Positions 38,027 to 50,572 of a stretch of 64,000 bases of DNA are shown one piece after another (within the stretch, counting starts at the first letter, position 1; each line of letters starts with the position of its first letter). The notes beneath the pieces were generated by a model that had not been told where the DNA came from, made no database searches, and worked only from the letters and a program-made list of their open reading frames with translations. Position numbers and translations under genes: made by a program. Source of the DNA: Stercorarius parasiticus (Eukaryota; Chordata; Aves; Charadriiformes; Stercorariidae); NCBI GenBank assembly GCA_013396915.1, contig VWZL01001361.1, positions 1,014,740 through 1,078,739 on the forward strand, written 5' to 3'.

Positions 38027-41000
38027 GTTGGCAATAGCTTTATATTGTTGTTTTCTATTAATAGCAAACCTCTGCTCAAAGTTTTGTACTTTTTTACCTG
38101 TTCTGCTGGCGCTAAAGTTCTGCCCTTTCCTTTGTTCATAAGATACATATCCATGAGCATTTCTGAAGTGACACTATCCATAAACTTAGAGAAGCCCTGG
38201 ATTACCCAGGAGTATTTGTGGTGAGAACAAAGGGACGAACATCTGTGAACTCAAGCTGCTAAAGGAGAGGGGTCTTTTGAGACCAGGAAAAACTGAAACT
38301 ACGAACAAGAGTTGTATACAATGAAGATGCTTTCTTTTCAAAGAAACTTGACAGCAAGCAGAAGCTGAATATTTCATACAAATAGTCCTCCAGAGTATCC
38401 TTGTGATGAAGCCCTTCCGTGTCTTTGTGGAAGAAGCATACTAGTGGTGGTGTTTTCATCTTGCACCCCATTTTCAGTTTTCAGCTCCTGCCTTTAAAAA
38501 CGTTATAAAAAATATAAAGCGTGTAAATGAGTTCCAGGATGCAAGATTTAAGTCTAATGCCCTTTCAGCTGAGCAGACATACTTTCCATCCATATTTTCT
38601 AATGGATAACTGATGATGTGGGGGAAAACAGCAGTCAAGCACACTGCTATGGTGAATTTCAACAAGTATCTGTTGAGGCAATGTGTTTACCCTTTTCTTC
38701 TTCTAAACAAATTACTGTGAACCTGAGAATGGCTGCAGAATTAATTCTGATCTTCTAAAACATGCTTTTATTACGATCTTAGTTTTCCAATGTGTTTTTT
38801 ACGACATGTTTAAAAAGCTAGAGAACTTGAAGTGCCTTCTAAGTTTTCATTCAGATTGTTGTTACCTGAGCAAGAAAGGCAAACACCTTTCTCTCTCTAC
38901 TTTTCACTGCAAATTTGAGGATCTTCTTTGGTAAGATGGATGTTATTTCACAAGCATTTTCTCTAAGCATAGAATAAGCTGTAGCTGGTGAAAGACCATA
39001 AGACTGGAATAAAATAGTTTCAGATTTCATGATTCAATTCGTCATTCCCATGCTACTGTGACATCTTCCTCTTTAAGGATGTTTGAACTGTTTCCTTTGT
39101 TTCACTAACAATCTTGCTTGAACAGGAATGTTGATCTTTCGTTCTTCCTCACCTTGTTTTGCATTGCTTTTTTTGAAGTGTTTATATTATAAGACTAAAC
39201 AGACTGCAGGAGTAAGCACAGAAGGAATGTAGATATTTCAGTAATTTCCTTGACATGTTCTTGTTATGCTACGCTGAATTTGGTTGTTGCAAAGTTTTGG
39301 ATTTTAGTTTTATTTATGAGATAATCACAGTTCTTTATCATTTTGGAGCTACTTGGAGCTACTGTCAAAACCCTTGATTGACCTAATTTTGGGATGATAC
39401 TAAAAGTCTGTGAACAGACTCACATTCTGGGTACAGCTTTTTGATGACAGTATTTACATCAAAAATATTTATCTGCATAATCACAAATACATGAGTTTCT
39501 TATGTTACTATAGCTGCATATTTCATGATAAATCTTCTGAAATAAGCAAGAACAATATTTATTCCACACTGCTGCTTGCCTATCTTAGTAACATTTACCT
39601 TTGATTTTCAGAAAAATGACAAGTTTTTATCACTTCAGCCCCTTCAGTCACTTTCTTTCTAGTACCTATTTGCTGACACAAACACATTCTGTCATTCTGA
39701 CTTCTGACTACCAAAAATTATGTAGTGTGGGCAATTATGTAGTTAGGGCAAAATTATTTCCCCTAACAAGGCTGAGAAGCAGATATGAAAATAAACACAA
39801 TGGAGCCAAGATTAAAAGCTACTCTGTATATAAAATTTTATGTGGATTGTCAATATAGTTCAAGTAGTGCACTCACGCTCCGTGTGTAGGTGGCTGCAGC
39901 TTTACATTATTGTCACTGTATCTTAGATTCTGTACTGCTGCCCACCTGAATGACTTGCATGAAAAGTCAACAGCATTATCCAGGTCTCTACTGGGTTTTC
40001 TGTGTTTCCAGCACTACTTTCATTTTATCATCATAATTCTGCCTAGAACAGAAGTTTTTTGACAGATAAGGAATGTGGACCTGCTTAGGCTTTGGGGGAA
40101 AATTGTGGATTTTTATATGTCTTTCCTTATTGAAAAGGATGAGAGTGTACACAGTATACTTTTATATAAATGTAAGAGGGAGTATGCCAGCAATTCTAGT
40201 GGTATAATTACTTTGAATTTGAAAAATCAATTCTCTGTCAAAATAAGTTTATGTTTACTTTGTGTAAGATGGGACAAAAATTAGTTGGACACCTTAATGT
40301 GAGATTATATGGAGTTAGGCAAACTTCTAAAAACTAACCACCTCTACTGGTTCATTACAGCTTTTCTGCCTCCAACATCAACAATTCTTCTCCTCCCCAG
40401 ACAAAAGCAAATAGGAGTCCCTTAAGGGAAGATCCTAGCCACTGAAATAATTGATTGCATTCTTGCTGATTTCAATTTCATAAATAGATTTCACATTGGG
40501 ATTTTTTTAATAACTTCTGTCTCTTCTATTGATTTTCATGGTTTACATTAATGATTAAACTGAGGTCTGAGGTTCAACTGCCTGACTGAATGAGGTGGAC
40601 AAATGAACAGGATGCCAAAAAATAGTGTTAATTTCACAAGAACAATGTTATGATATTGCCTTTAAATGTTAATGCTATTCTCAGGAGCTCAATAGCCCAA
40701 AGTATGTACAAAGTCAGGGAATGTTAATTTAAACTGCTTTTGAAATAATTGAGGCATTTAAAATATTTAACAATAATTAGACTGAAATAATAATGAATTC
40801 ACTAAAATGAGAGCAGTTGTTATCAGCAGTGCACTATAATTGCTGGAAAATTACAGTTTATGAAGTTTTGTACAGAATTTTGTTTTGAAACTATTCAAAC
40901 CCATAATTTATCTGCCTCGTTAGTAAGAACATATTCATTTACTCCAAACAGTGGCAATGTGTACTCTAGCAGACAACAATTTTCTTCTTTCTAAAGATTA

Positions 41001-41576
41001 AAGATATATCAACTTCCACACAGTGCAACTGTTTCATAACTGTATATTTTAAAGATTGTTTCATGAATATGAACACAGTTTCCCCTTACACACCATAAAA
41101 TGCATATACTTCTTTCACAAAGAAAGATTTTAGTGTTATATTAAAATCAAGGAGGGAAAGCTTTACACATGTCTGCTTTATGGAAGTCTCTTTGTGAACT
41201 CAAAAAAAAAAGTTCCTCTGAAATTCCTTCTGTAGGAATTTCCACTGTAGGAACAACCACTATTCTGTAGTGCTTATATTTCATTCAAAATTGTGGGTAT
41301 GAGATGAAGATTTACTCCTAGAGCATACTGGAAAATTTTATGTATCAAATCTTTACTGTAACAGTTTATCTTCTCCATAATTACTTCTAGCCTTTTAAAA
41401 TCCCTTGTTAGTTATTTTGCCTTAATTCTTTTGTTTGTTCCATATTCCGGTTTCTTCTCATTTTGTGTTGCATACATACGATTAACCTCTTCTTCTTGAC
41501 AGTTGATGGATTGCTAATACAACAGATAGGAATGCTTTTTAAAAAGACAAATCTTTGAACAATGGCATAGACTTAC

Positions 41577-41749
41577 CTAAGACATGGGATACTATCCTTC
41601 ATTGTTCCTTCACATGCTACAGTGTTGGTACTGCCTGAAAGGCTCTTTAAAGAAGGAAGCTGGGAGGAGGCATCTGGAAATGGAGGAATTATTTCCGGTT
41701 CAGGAGTAATGATATCTTCTACTTCATACTGAAGTCGTACTTCTAATGA
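41577..41749 (-). CDS. STXBP5L: STXBP5L exon (window exon 9)
   Basis: This 173-bp exon starts on a codon boundary and exits in phase 2. The acceptor is atttatttaag before TCATTAGAAG, and the donor is TGTCTTAG|gtaagt. It encodes SLEVRLQYEVEDIITPEPE, then IIPPFPDASSQLPSLKSLSG, STNTVACEGTMKDSIPCL, with a Ser codon completed by the next exon. The Pro/Ser-rich middle is a loop inside the second propeller. The ends (LEVRLQYE, DSIPCL) are conserved in tomosyn-2. Confidence 0.95.
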
Positions 41750-44700
41750 CTTAAATAAATAAAAAGGTAAGTTATAATTTAATAAAGAAAGCTGCTGAAA
41801 GTTGTGTTACTTTCAAATAAGTATCAGTAAGCCTTTTTTAAAAGATAACCCCCCACATTTATCATTATCATTTGCAGGCAAAGAATACTGTCATTTGTTA
41901 TTTATGCAGCCTAACAGCAACATCAGATAGGAACTAGTCATCCACCCTATGCTGATGGAGAAATACATAGGTAAATTCTTCCAGTGCTAACTTTGATTCA
42001 AGCCTCTTATTGTAAGTGAAAGGCAGGGATAAAACTTTCCAGAATTTATTATGAAAAGAGAAGTTTATCACTCACCCCCAAATAAATAATATTTCAGCAT
42101 AAGAAGGCATCATTCAGGATAAATGTCTTGAAAATCTTCTGTCTGTTGTCTGTTATTTTTTTCCTAAACAAACTCATTAAAAGAATGATGATCAACTCTG
42201 CCTCCTTATTGCTAGTGCAGCAGAGTCTCTACAAGACAGGCTCTAGCCAGTAGCCAGTATGCAGAAGGCTGACAGTGTGGGTAGTACTGATGAACAAACT
42301 TCATTTGTCCATACGTGGGGTTCAGGAAATCAGAGATAACAGTACAGAGAGTTCCATATTCCTTAGACTGAACATGAGTTTGGCGGATTCTAGAAAGCAA
42401 AGTTCAAGCCAGTTACCTTTTGCTTTCCTTCTGGGCTTTCTAGATAAGGAAAGGGAGACCAACCAGGGCCAACCACCTTTCAATTCTTCCCACTAATTCA
42501 GGAAACCTTAACTGAAAGGCTCCAAAACACAAGGGAAACAGGACAGGGAGCTCAAATCTATATACGTAATCATCTCAAAGAATCACAGTAAACATTGGGC
42601 AATTCTTTCTACCTCACAAATTGTCCAAGGAGACCCCATTTTGACAAGAACAAAAAACAATGTACTGCCCTCAAAGAGATAAGGTCTTTGGATTACTAAC
42701 TGACAGGTAATTTCAGTGCTGGTGGCTTGAAGTCATCAGAAGCAATTGCAGGTGTAGACACTGCAAACTCCATCTTAGTGATTTCTCACTGAGACATGAT
42801 CCGTACCAGAATGGAGATTAAGAAAATACCTAAGTTTTATGAGAACTGGGAGATAAAAATCAGTACTGAAGGCTCTCCTATTTCTCAACCACTGTGTTAA
42901 AGCACATAAGATTTCAGAAAGAAATGATTCTACTCAACCAGAAGAGAAAGGGTCCTTTCTCAAAATTTCACTTTTGTTTTCTCTTCGCAAAATCCACGGA
43001 TATTTTTTTTGCCTGAATCAGCTAAAGAAACCCAGGGACAAGTTTTGCTTTCAAAGAATAAGGAGTGAAATACTGAGTTCAGGAAAATCTAATCTCCTGG
43101 AGGTAATTGCTGCTGACCAAAACAATTTATAATGCTGTTTAATCTTCATGCAGGAGTGGAGTAAATGTTGAAGAGTATGTTCTTCTGCTTGCCGTGTCAG
43201 AAGTGCATCTTTCTTCTTCGGATGTTTTTCTTTGTGTCTTCCTTTTTCTACTAAAATTCATTTTGTTATGTTCTAGCTATCATCCATTTGCAGAGAGAAG
43301 GAAAAATTTAGGCTAATAACATGACTGATTTTTTTTTACGTTTTGGTCCCTGCTTTGACTGGACCTTGGAAAGGATACAGACCTATTGTACAAATTTATT
43401 TTGATACATGGTAAAGATCTTTTTTGAGGATCCCATCCCTAGGCTCATTGGTTCTCCTTTCAATGTTCAAACTGGTGGAAACTTTTTTCTTATGGTTCTT
43501 CTCAAGAGCTTTGAAGAGGAGCTTCACTGAGGAAGGACTGATCACTGAGAAAGTGATCATGTTTAATAGATACCTAGGTATCCTACGGAGTAGATTCAAT
43601 AAGAAAACAACAGCAGCAGCAAATGCTTTTTACATAACTGCATGGCAATGACTCCACGGTTGGATATGAAGCAGAATTTGTCTCATGCATACTACTTGCT
43701 TCCAGAATCCAACATGGAATGATGCAAATAATACTTCTACTGAGGAAATCCCAGGCACAGCCTATGCCTCTAAGGCATATTCAGCAGCAGACTTCCCTGC
43801 TACATGGAGAAACCTTTGAGTAGCCTCTATGCTTCCCATTTACCACAGCAATAACATGACAAGACCGATGTCAGACATTCAAACCAACATGGGGTCCTTA
43901 AAATGCTGGGATTTGTAGACTGAACTCAAAGTAAGTTCGGGCTGGCTGCTACAGAAGGGAGGACCCTAAGTGCTAGAACTTGGGCTGACCTCAGGTAGCA
44001 AAGAAATCCTGAGACTGACCAGCTCAGTCTCAGTATAGACAAAGCCAGACAGCCTAAAGTCAGGTACATATTCCAACAAAGACTCCCATACTTTTCATTA
44101 AAAAAACTCCCAACATTTAAGAGTGAAGACTTGAATGCCTATAGTAAAAATGTGGAAACAAAGAGATGAGGCCCATCTCAGAGACGCACAAAACCCAGGG
44201 GAACTCAGTGACTACGCCATCAAGGTTAGATAATATTAAAGCAACTCTTCAGAGAACAATTCCTCATGTAAATGATTCTTAATTACAGATGAAATCTGAG
44301 AAACTGTTAAATTGCACATATTATAACACTTTAGAAAATACCAGTTCTGATGCAGTTCAACCACAAAAGACAGGAAAATAAAGAAATTAAATGATAGGCA
44401 ATAAAAGATAGGTGCATTTGCTATGGAACAACGTAAGAATACTGAAATGTAGTAATTTTAACAGTATTATGAGCTGGTCAGTAACATGAAATTACTGTTC
44501 ATTAGTTTTAAAACTTTCCTGAAACGATACATTCGGCTAGCTTAGTAATTGCCTCTGAGGGAAAAAAATGAGAGGAAAACAACAGAACAGCTATAGGTAA
44601 TGACTTTCTTTACCAGATGGCACATGGCTACAGGCCAAAAATGACACATGTTTTTGCCAGCCTACAACTATAAACTTTCTGAAGTACATTAAAATAGCGT

Positions 44701-45729
44701 GAAAAGGAAAAGAACTGTAATTGGGGAAAGTGGAAAATGAAAGGGAAATTTTGGTTCAGCCCCTGGGGTTTGTTGAGAGCTGGCAGACGCAAAGAAATAC
44801 TTTCTGGCAAGAGAGCGTCTGGAGTTGCAAACTGTTCTCCAGCACCACAGAATGGCAAGCCTGAAGGAGAGGCAGTCCATGTTTAGTTTGGCTTTGCCTT
44901 AAGAGCAGTCTCCTGTTAAACTTAGATTTAAGAAAGAATGTTTTACATTATAAATGCTTTTCAGCCACGCGGTTAGTAACAGTTGTGGCTCCTGTGCAAA
45001 AATGCAAGATTTAAGCTAAAGTCCGACTTGCTGTACAACAATGGTTAAATACAAGGTGATTGCACTGCAGCTAGAAGAACACGAACTGTGTGATTCTACC
45101 TGAAATAAGGCGACTGCTTAAGACATGAAGACATAAAAAGGAGTATTTGAACAGGATATAAAGCAACAGAAAGCTTAGGAAAGCTTAGCCATAAATAATC
45201 TGGCATTTCATACCATGTCCATTTTTAGGGAAACAAAGTCAGAAAAAAAATCATCTCTTTTTTGTTGTTAAAGCCAGTGATAATTTTCAGTCCCTGTGTT
45301 GTGCAAACACTATGAACATAAACTAAAGAGATTAAATACTTGAGTTAAAAAGAGCATTATTATAAATGTACACAATGTACATTATCTAATAAAAACATAC
45401 AGCAGCCAGTATTTCTAGGGCAGGTAAGTACAACAGAGATTTACTGTATCGTAAAGTCTTAAAAGCAAACTATGTCTGAAATCTGTACTGTATGTTACTA
45501 TTACAGCAAAAAAGTGGACAGTTGGCTTCCAAAACCACAGTTTGATTTTTGTCACTAACTTAGGCGGGATCAAGATTTCACTCAAAAGGCTTAAAACGGG
45601 ATGTCCCTAAACCTGTATTTATACAGCCTGATATTAATTTTATTCAAGTATATGAGCACAGACACAGCAAGGCAATTTGATTTCGAAATTACGTTCTTTC
45701 ATAAGAGACTAAAATTTTGAAGGACTTAC
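41750..45729 (-). other. Intron between window exons 8 and 9
   Basis: About 4.0 kb of intron without a transposable element I recognise. Open frames at 42212-42496, 43396-43651 and 44628-44880 occur in antisense pairs and lack splice or family support. Confidence 0.65.
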
Positions 45730-45947
45730 TGCAATTTCAGTATTTACTTCATGTTTGCTGAACCTGTAAACAACCACATATGCAGAAACTCCTGACACAC
45801 AGAAGATTCGGCTTTCAGGACACCAGTACATCATCTGAACAGCAAAAGGATCTTCTTCCACAATCTCAGCTGTAGCTTTTCCTTCTCCTACTTTCTGCTT
45901 TTCAAAGACCTTTGATGTTTTTAATTTGTACAACATCTGTAGAGTAA
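45730..45947 (-). CDS. STXBP5L: STXBP5L exon (window exon 8)
   Basis: This 218-bp exon enters in phase 1 and ends on a codon boundary. The acceptor is tatattccag before TTACTCTACAGATG, and the donor is ATTGCA|gtaagt. It encodes ITLQMLYKLKTSKVFEKQK, then VGEGKATAEIVEEDPFAVQM, YWCPESRIFCVSGVSAYVVV and ending SKHEVNTEIA. A second AG lies 11 nt inside (…CTACAG|ATG). Using it would lose the conserved TLQ and shift the frame, so the outer AG is chosen. VGEGK and EIVEEDPF are tomosyn-2 features. This is the longest coding exon in the window. Confidence 0.96.
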
Positions 45948-48900
45948 CTGGAATATATTAAAACATATAAAAAATACTGATTAACATGAAGCAAATCAGT
46001 TATAAAATTCCTGTTCCCATTTGCTTTTCAGTTGTGGCATAACAAATAATCTTATGAAGGCCTAAGAGGAGAAAAACATGGGTATTATACAATAACAGAT
46101 ATTATTCTGGTACACAGTACTGGTAGGATATGTATTTAATACTTCCAAAATGGATATTTGCCCGTGAAATACTTCTTAGTACTTTCTGGGACAGGATGTC
46201 AAAGGTGGATGTTAACCATTATGTCCATAGTTATATGGCTTATACTCAATAAGAGTTATAGAGAGGCTCTGATAATGCTGCTATTTTCCTAATGAGATGT
46301 GAAACTAAGATTTCATTTGTCTGAGGTTATTGTCTTGATAGGATGTAAAGACTGTATGGTACTTCAAGAGTAAACATTAGGAAAGTATTCTGGTGGCCTT
46401 GGCAACATAAAGACTTTCTGAACGAACAGCAGTTCTAAAATGTTTTGAATTTCTTGACGAATAAGCATATCTGTATTTATACTTGTATATAAAACCTTAT
46501 ATCCAGAAGCCTTTATCAAGACTAGAATTCCACTGCAGCGAATTCTGGAGGTAAAGGAGGGATTATAATTAATCCCATTTTGTTCTATTGACACTCCTCC
46601 CTGTTTTTTACTACTTTTAAATTAATTTATCAGTGGCATTAATTAATAAGTACATAAGGGCAGAAAAAGTCAGTCAAGCTCAGCACCTGTAATGGTTTGT
46701 ATGTACATAAAGGCAAAGCTGTTACATATGTTAGTGTAATTGTGGGAGATGAGTCTAGCTAGCTTGTGTAACAAGCACAACAAAAAGATGAAAGAATAGT
46801 GTTTTAGTTATGTAACCAGATGACGAACAGAGCAAAATTACACTTCCATTTTGCAGTGCAGATATATTCCAGGAGCTTTAGCATATATATACACACACAT
46901 AAAATATTTTTTAAAGTTTTAGCATATAAAACGCTACCAAATTTTCACATATTACAGCAAGTGCTTCTGTAACGAATACATAATTCTTCCTGCCTTCTGT
47001 GGTGGTGGAAGAGGCCTCAGGATGCCCTTAGTCCCAGTGGCAAATCCAGAGTGGCACTTCAAATCAGACATCACGGGTCTGTGCATACTAGCACTGGAAG
47101 AATTACAGAATCACACGGCACAAGTACAAGGTAAGACTCTCTATGCTTCTGTGGATTACCAGGTACCATCTGCAGCAATGGTTTTTGAGCAAATATACAT
47201 TTGGAAACCTGCTGCAGTGGCTTAGCAATTCCCTGTCTCCCACAAGTCCGTGCATTCAGGTAAAAAATTACACAATTAAAATATGTCTAAAAACAAAGTA
47301 TTTTGTGCTTGCAATACCAGTAGGATATTATGTTTGCCATGAAATCTCAAATGAAATTTGAACGCTATTAAAAATGTTAAGACCTTGAAAATAATAAAAC
47401 TTGGTAATTAAAACCTTGGAAATAAAAAGTAACAAGTATGGTACCAGTAACGCAGTACATGCCCTGAAAAGCAGGACTAAGACCAGGACAATAGAGATGC
47501 ACTGAAAGTACCATTCCTATTGCAGGGATTGCGAATGTTCATAATCATCTAAGCTTTTACGTTTAAGAAAAATTCCTGTTGAAGCATGTACATACTGATG
47601 AGTGGGTTATGTCTATATTCCCTATGAGAAGTTTTTTCCTTTCCCCATTGCTGCCAGAATTACAGAAGAAATGACTTAGCACACTGGTTCCTGTGCAGTG
47701 TATACAATAAATGCGTTGGGGTCTTGCAACAGTCTGTATTGTTTCACCCTAACTTTAATACCTGTATTTGCACATTCTTGTCAAGAGCGTAAGTATTTAA
47801 TGAAATATGCACAAGACAAGGTCTAATGCTTCACACTACTTCTCTAAATAAAAGTCATTATTCTTTTTTTGTTCATATTAAAGCTCTCTCAAACTTCTGT
47901 CTTTGAAGATAAACTCATTTGCCATCATTTGAATTTTTTTCTTTTTGGTGTTCACCATAACTTGGAAATATTGGAAGATGTAAACGCTAAGCAGCATGTA
48001 TCTGTTTTTCCTCCATTTCTGAATAGATAAATTATATAACAAAAAAACAACTCATAGTCACATTCAGTTGACAAGTCTATGTAAAATTCCTTTGTGAAAT
48101 GAGGCTTTGGAAATCCTCATTTTCTCATTGTCCGTCCTCATGAGTGAAAATATTTGGTATTATGCAAGAAGAGGACTACCTGATAAAGTCATCAGGTTCA
48201 GCTGACATTAAAATCTTGTAAACATTCCCCATATTTGGCTGGAAATGGTAGCACTATTAATCATTACAATTCTGTGTCACAATGTGGAACTAGCGTGTAG
48301 ATTAAGTATTGCATACTCTGTGTTCTTGGTGACCATTACAGACTGGTTATTAGGGTCAAATTAAATCTCTCTTTGCCTAACATTTCATACAGAAGTTTCT
48401 TTTACACTCTCTTTAAGAGACTGATACCTCATAAAAGAGATATTCTACCCAGACATCCCTGTACCACAGAAGAGACAGGATACAAGGCAATACTGCAATT
48501 TTTGTGAAGCACAGTCACATTATTTGAACTGGAATATTTTAGCTTTCAACCAAAATGTATGTTTATTTTTAATAAATGTATTTTACTAATGAGTATCATA
48601 TGTATTTTCTGTAGGAGAAAATGCTGGATTTTGGTATGTGTAGTTATAGCTAGAATGTATGGAACAAGTATTTTCTGAAGCTTTCTCCTGCTAGGATGAA
48701 TGGAAATGCTTCCCAATTATTTCCTGGAACTTGAGAGTGGACAAGAAAAGATTTAGGTCATCTCCACCCTCGCCAGATTACACATGTATTGAGATGTATT
48801 ATTGTATTTTAATATTTTATTTTTACCTAGTTGTAAAAAAGACTTTATTGTACCCAGAATAGAAGAGACATGGCAACTGGAACTGAATATTAGATCTAAT

Positions 48901-49229
48901 TGAGCCCACTCTTTTATATACACAAGAAAATTATGCCCTAGGGATTTTTTACCAAGACTTCATCGTTCACAGGTTTTGGTGTGTTGGATCTGGATTTTTT
49001 ACTCCTCTTAAAGACTTTAACTCTTTTCTATCTAATATATCTCATTAGCAGTGTTTTTTTCCCCCCCTAATTTAATAAAAAATTGCTTAATTTTACCTCA
49101 TTATCCCTAATTATATCATCCCAGATATTACTACTCATACTGTTAAACATCATGGGTTTTTTTTATATATATATATGCATGTGTGCGTGATTTGTCAGCA
49201 TTATATAAAAGCGAACTTTAGAAACTTAC
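45948..49229 (-). other. Intron between window exons 7 and 8
   Basis: About 3.3 kb of AT-rich intron. It has a short (TA)n-type tract at 49157-49190 ('ttttttttatatatatatat' then TG-rich) and another AT/AC tract at about 46885-46905. The stretch at 46990-47250 is less AT-rich with an open plus frame but has no recognisable homology. Confidence 0.65.
49157..49190. repeat. Short T/TA/TG simple repeat
   Basis: A T run is followed by about seven TA units and then 'gcatgtgtgcgtg'. It lies about 40 bp downstream, in gene orientation, of the micro-exon donor. It may be length-polymorphic. Confidence 0.7.
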
Positions 49230-49270
49230 TGGCAGAAGCATCCCAAAACTTTACTGATCCATCTGCATGG
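49230..49270 (-). CDS. STXBP5L: STXBP5L micro-exon (window exon 7): WD motif
   Basis: This 41-bp exon enters in phase 2 and exits in phase 1. The acceptor is tttttttaag and the donor is TCTGCCA|gtaagt. It encodes HADGSVKFWDASA, completing a GHADG...FWD WD40 blade signature with the Gly shared with the previous exon. It is too short for ORF scanning, but it is required: joining exons 6 and 8 directly would lose the WD motif and break the frame. Both splice sites are strong. Confidence 0.95.
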
Positions 49271-50504
49271 CTTAAAAAAATATAAAAATTAAATGTGTTA
49301 AAACAAGATGCAATTCTAAAACATCTACTTTCAGTGAGTGATATATATAAGCAGGAAAATTGTATTTTGCTCATGTAGTAACTCTGAGTACCTTACTGAA
49401 GATATATAATGATATATATACTAACTATAAGAAAATATTTTGTTAGTAGCTTGATTAGGTTAATAACACACTTTTTCATGCATTTCCTACAGAGAACTAA
49501 GCCCCCAATGAATTTTAAGATCGCAACAGCAAGAAGTTAATTTCCATACAAATGACAAGCTTAAGTTACAGAACTTTTGGCTTTGCAGTGGGCCAGCATC
49601 GAGATTCTGCACTCTAAAACTGTATAGCAAACTTTGAAAGGACAGAGGGTAACTTTGTTTTGCTTAATACCTTACAGCTGTGTTCTTTTTGTTAAGATAA
49701 AATCATCCCTGAAGTAAAGCTGGAGAAAGGAGACATTACTGTTTAAAATGAGACTAATCCCTTCATCGCCTTATTGGTACTATTGCACACATCATAACCT
49801 TATTTTTAAAAACAGGTGTGAAGCATCATCGATAATAACAATTTATCAAATCTATTGCTATCATCAGCATGACTGAGACCAGAGGGAAACGTACAGTGCA
49901 TCATAGCTGAATAACTTCTGGTTTGCAGCATGGCCCCTTGAAAATCCATCAGGCATTGCTCATGGAGCTTCTCCTGCAACCTGAGCCTTTCTACACCTTT
50001 TTCCTATAGGGCTGTCTCTCCACTCACAAGGGGAAATACATCCCAGTGCACCACACCCTCAGCAATGCTGTGGTATTAAAACGAATTCCCAAACTGTTCC
50101 CAGATACAAAGTCCTCAGGAAGGCCAAAGGGCAACAGCTAGAGAAGAACAGCTGCTTCCATTTTTAATGCTCTTCTCTATGTCCTTCAAGGTCAAAATTC
50201 TCTTGCAATGGATACTCCTTTCCAAAGACCCCACCTTCACAAGTACATAGACCTGCTATCTAACACTGGGGCCTCAAATAGTAATTTTTAATGGTAGTTC
50301 ATACCCGAGTACAAAGCTTTATTTTCTACAGCAAATGGGAATTTCTGTGGTGACTCTACGTAAGGAAAAAACCGACGTACCGCAGATGAAGAGCCCAGGA
50401 TATACATACTCTGTGAAGGGTCAACTATTATCTATAGCTAATCCACAATGAAAAGCTGTAGACGCTAATGTTTTAAAAGTACCAATCCTCAGTTTCATTC
50501 TCAC
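49271..50504 (-). other. Intron between window exons 6 and 7
   Basis: About 1.23 kb of intron. A moderately less AT-rich middle (49900-50300) has no recognisable coding or repeat signature. Confidence 0.65.
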
Positions 50505-50572
50505 CCTGTAATAATGATTTCGGGATATGTCTGAGCTCCGAGGTTCCATGCTCCCCCACTAATAGGCCACTC
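50505..50572 (-). CDS. STXBP5L: STXBP5L exon (window exon 6)
   Basis: This 68-bp exon starts on a codon boundary and exits in phase 2. The acceptor is gtttgtttag before GAGTGGCC, and the donor is ATTACAGG|gtgaga. It encodes EWPISGGAWNLGAQTYPEII then IT, and the Gly that follows is completed by the next exon. The peptide matches the tomosyn WD-blade sequence just before the GHADG motif. GGAWNLGAQTYPE fits tomosyn-2. Confidence 0.95.

Larger units (their letters stand above)
32541..41576 (-). other. Intron between window exons 9 and 10
   Basis: About 9.0 kb. It contains a 756-bp direct duplication around a 6-N gap (34083-35600), a minus-oriented LTR (to about 36285) and a plus-oriented LTR of the same family (about 37320-38026). 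32541-34082 and 38027-41576 are AT-rich unique-looking sequence with no supported gene. 36286-37319, between the LTRs, is unidentified. Confidence 0.75.
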
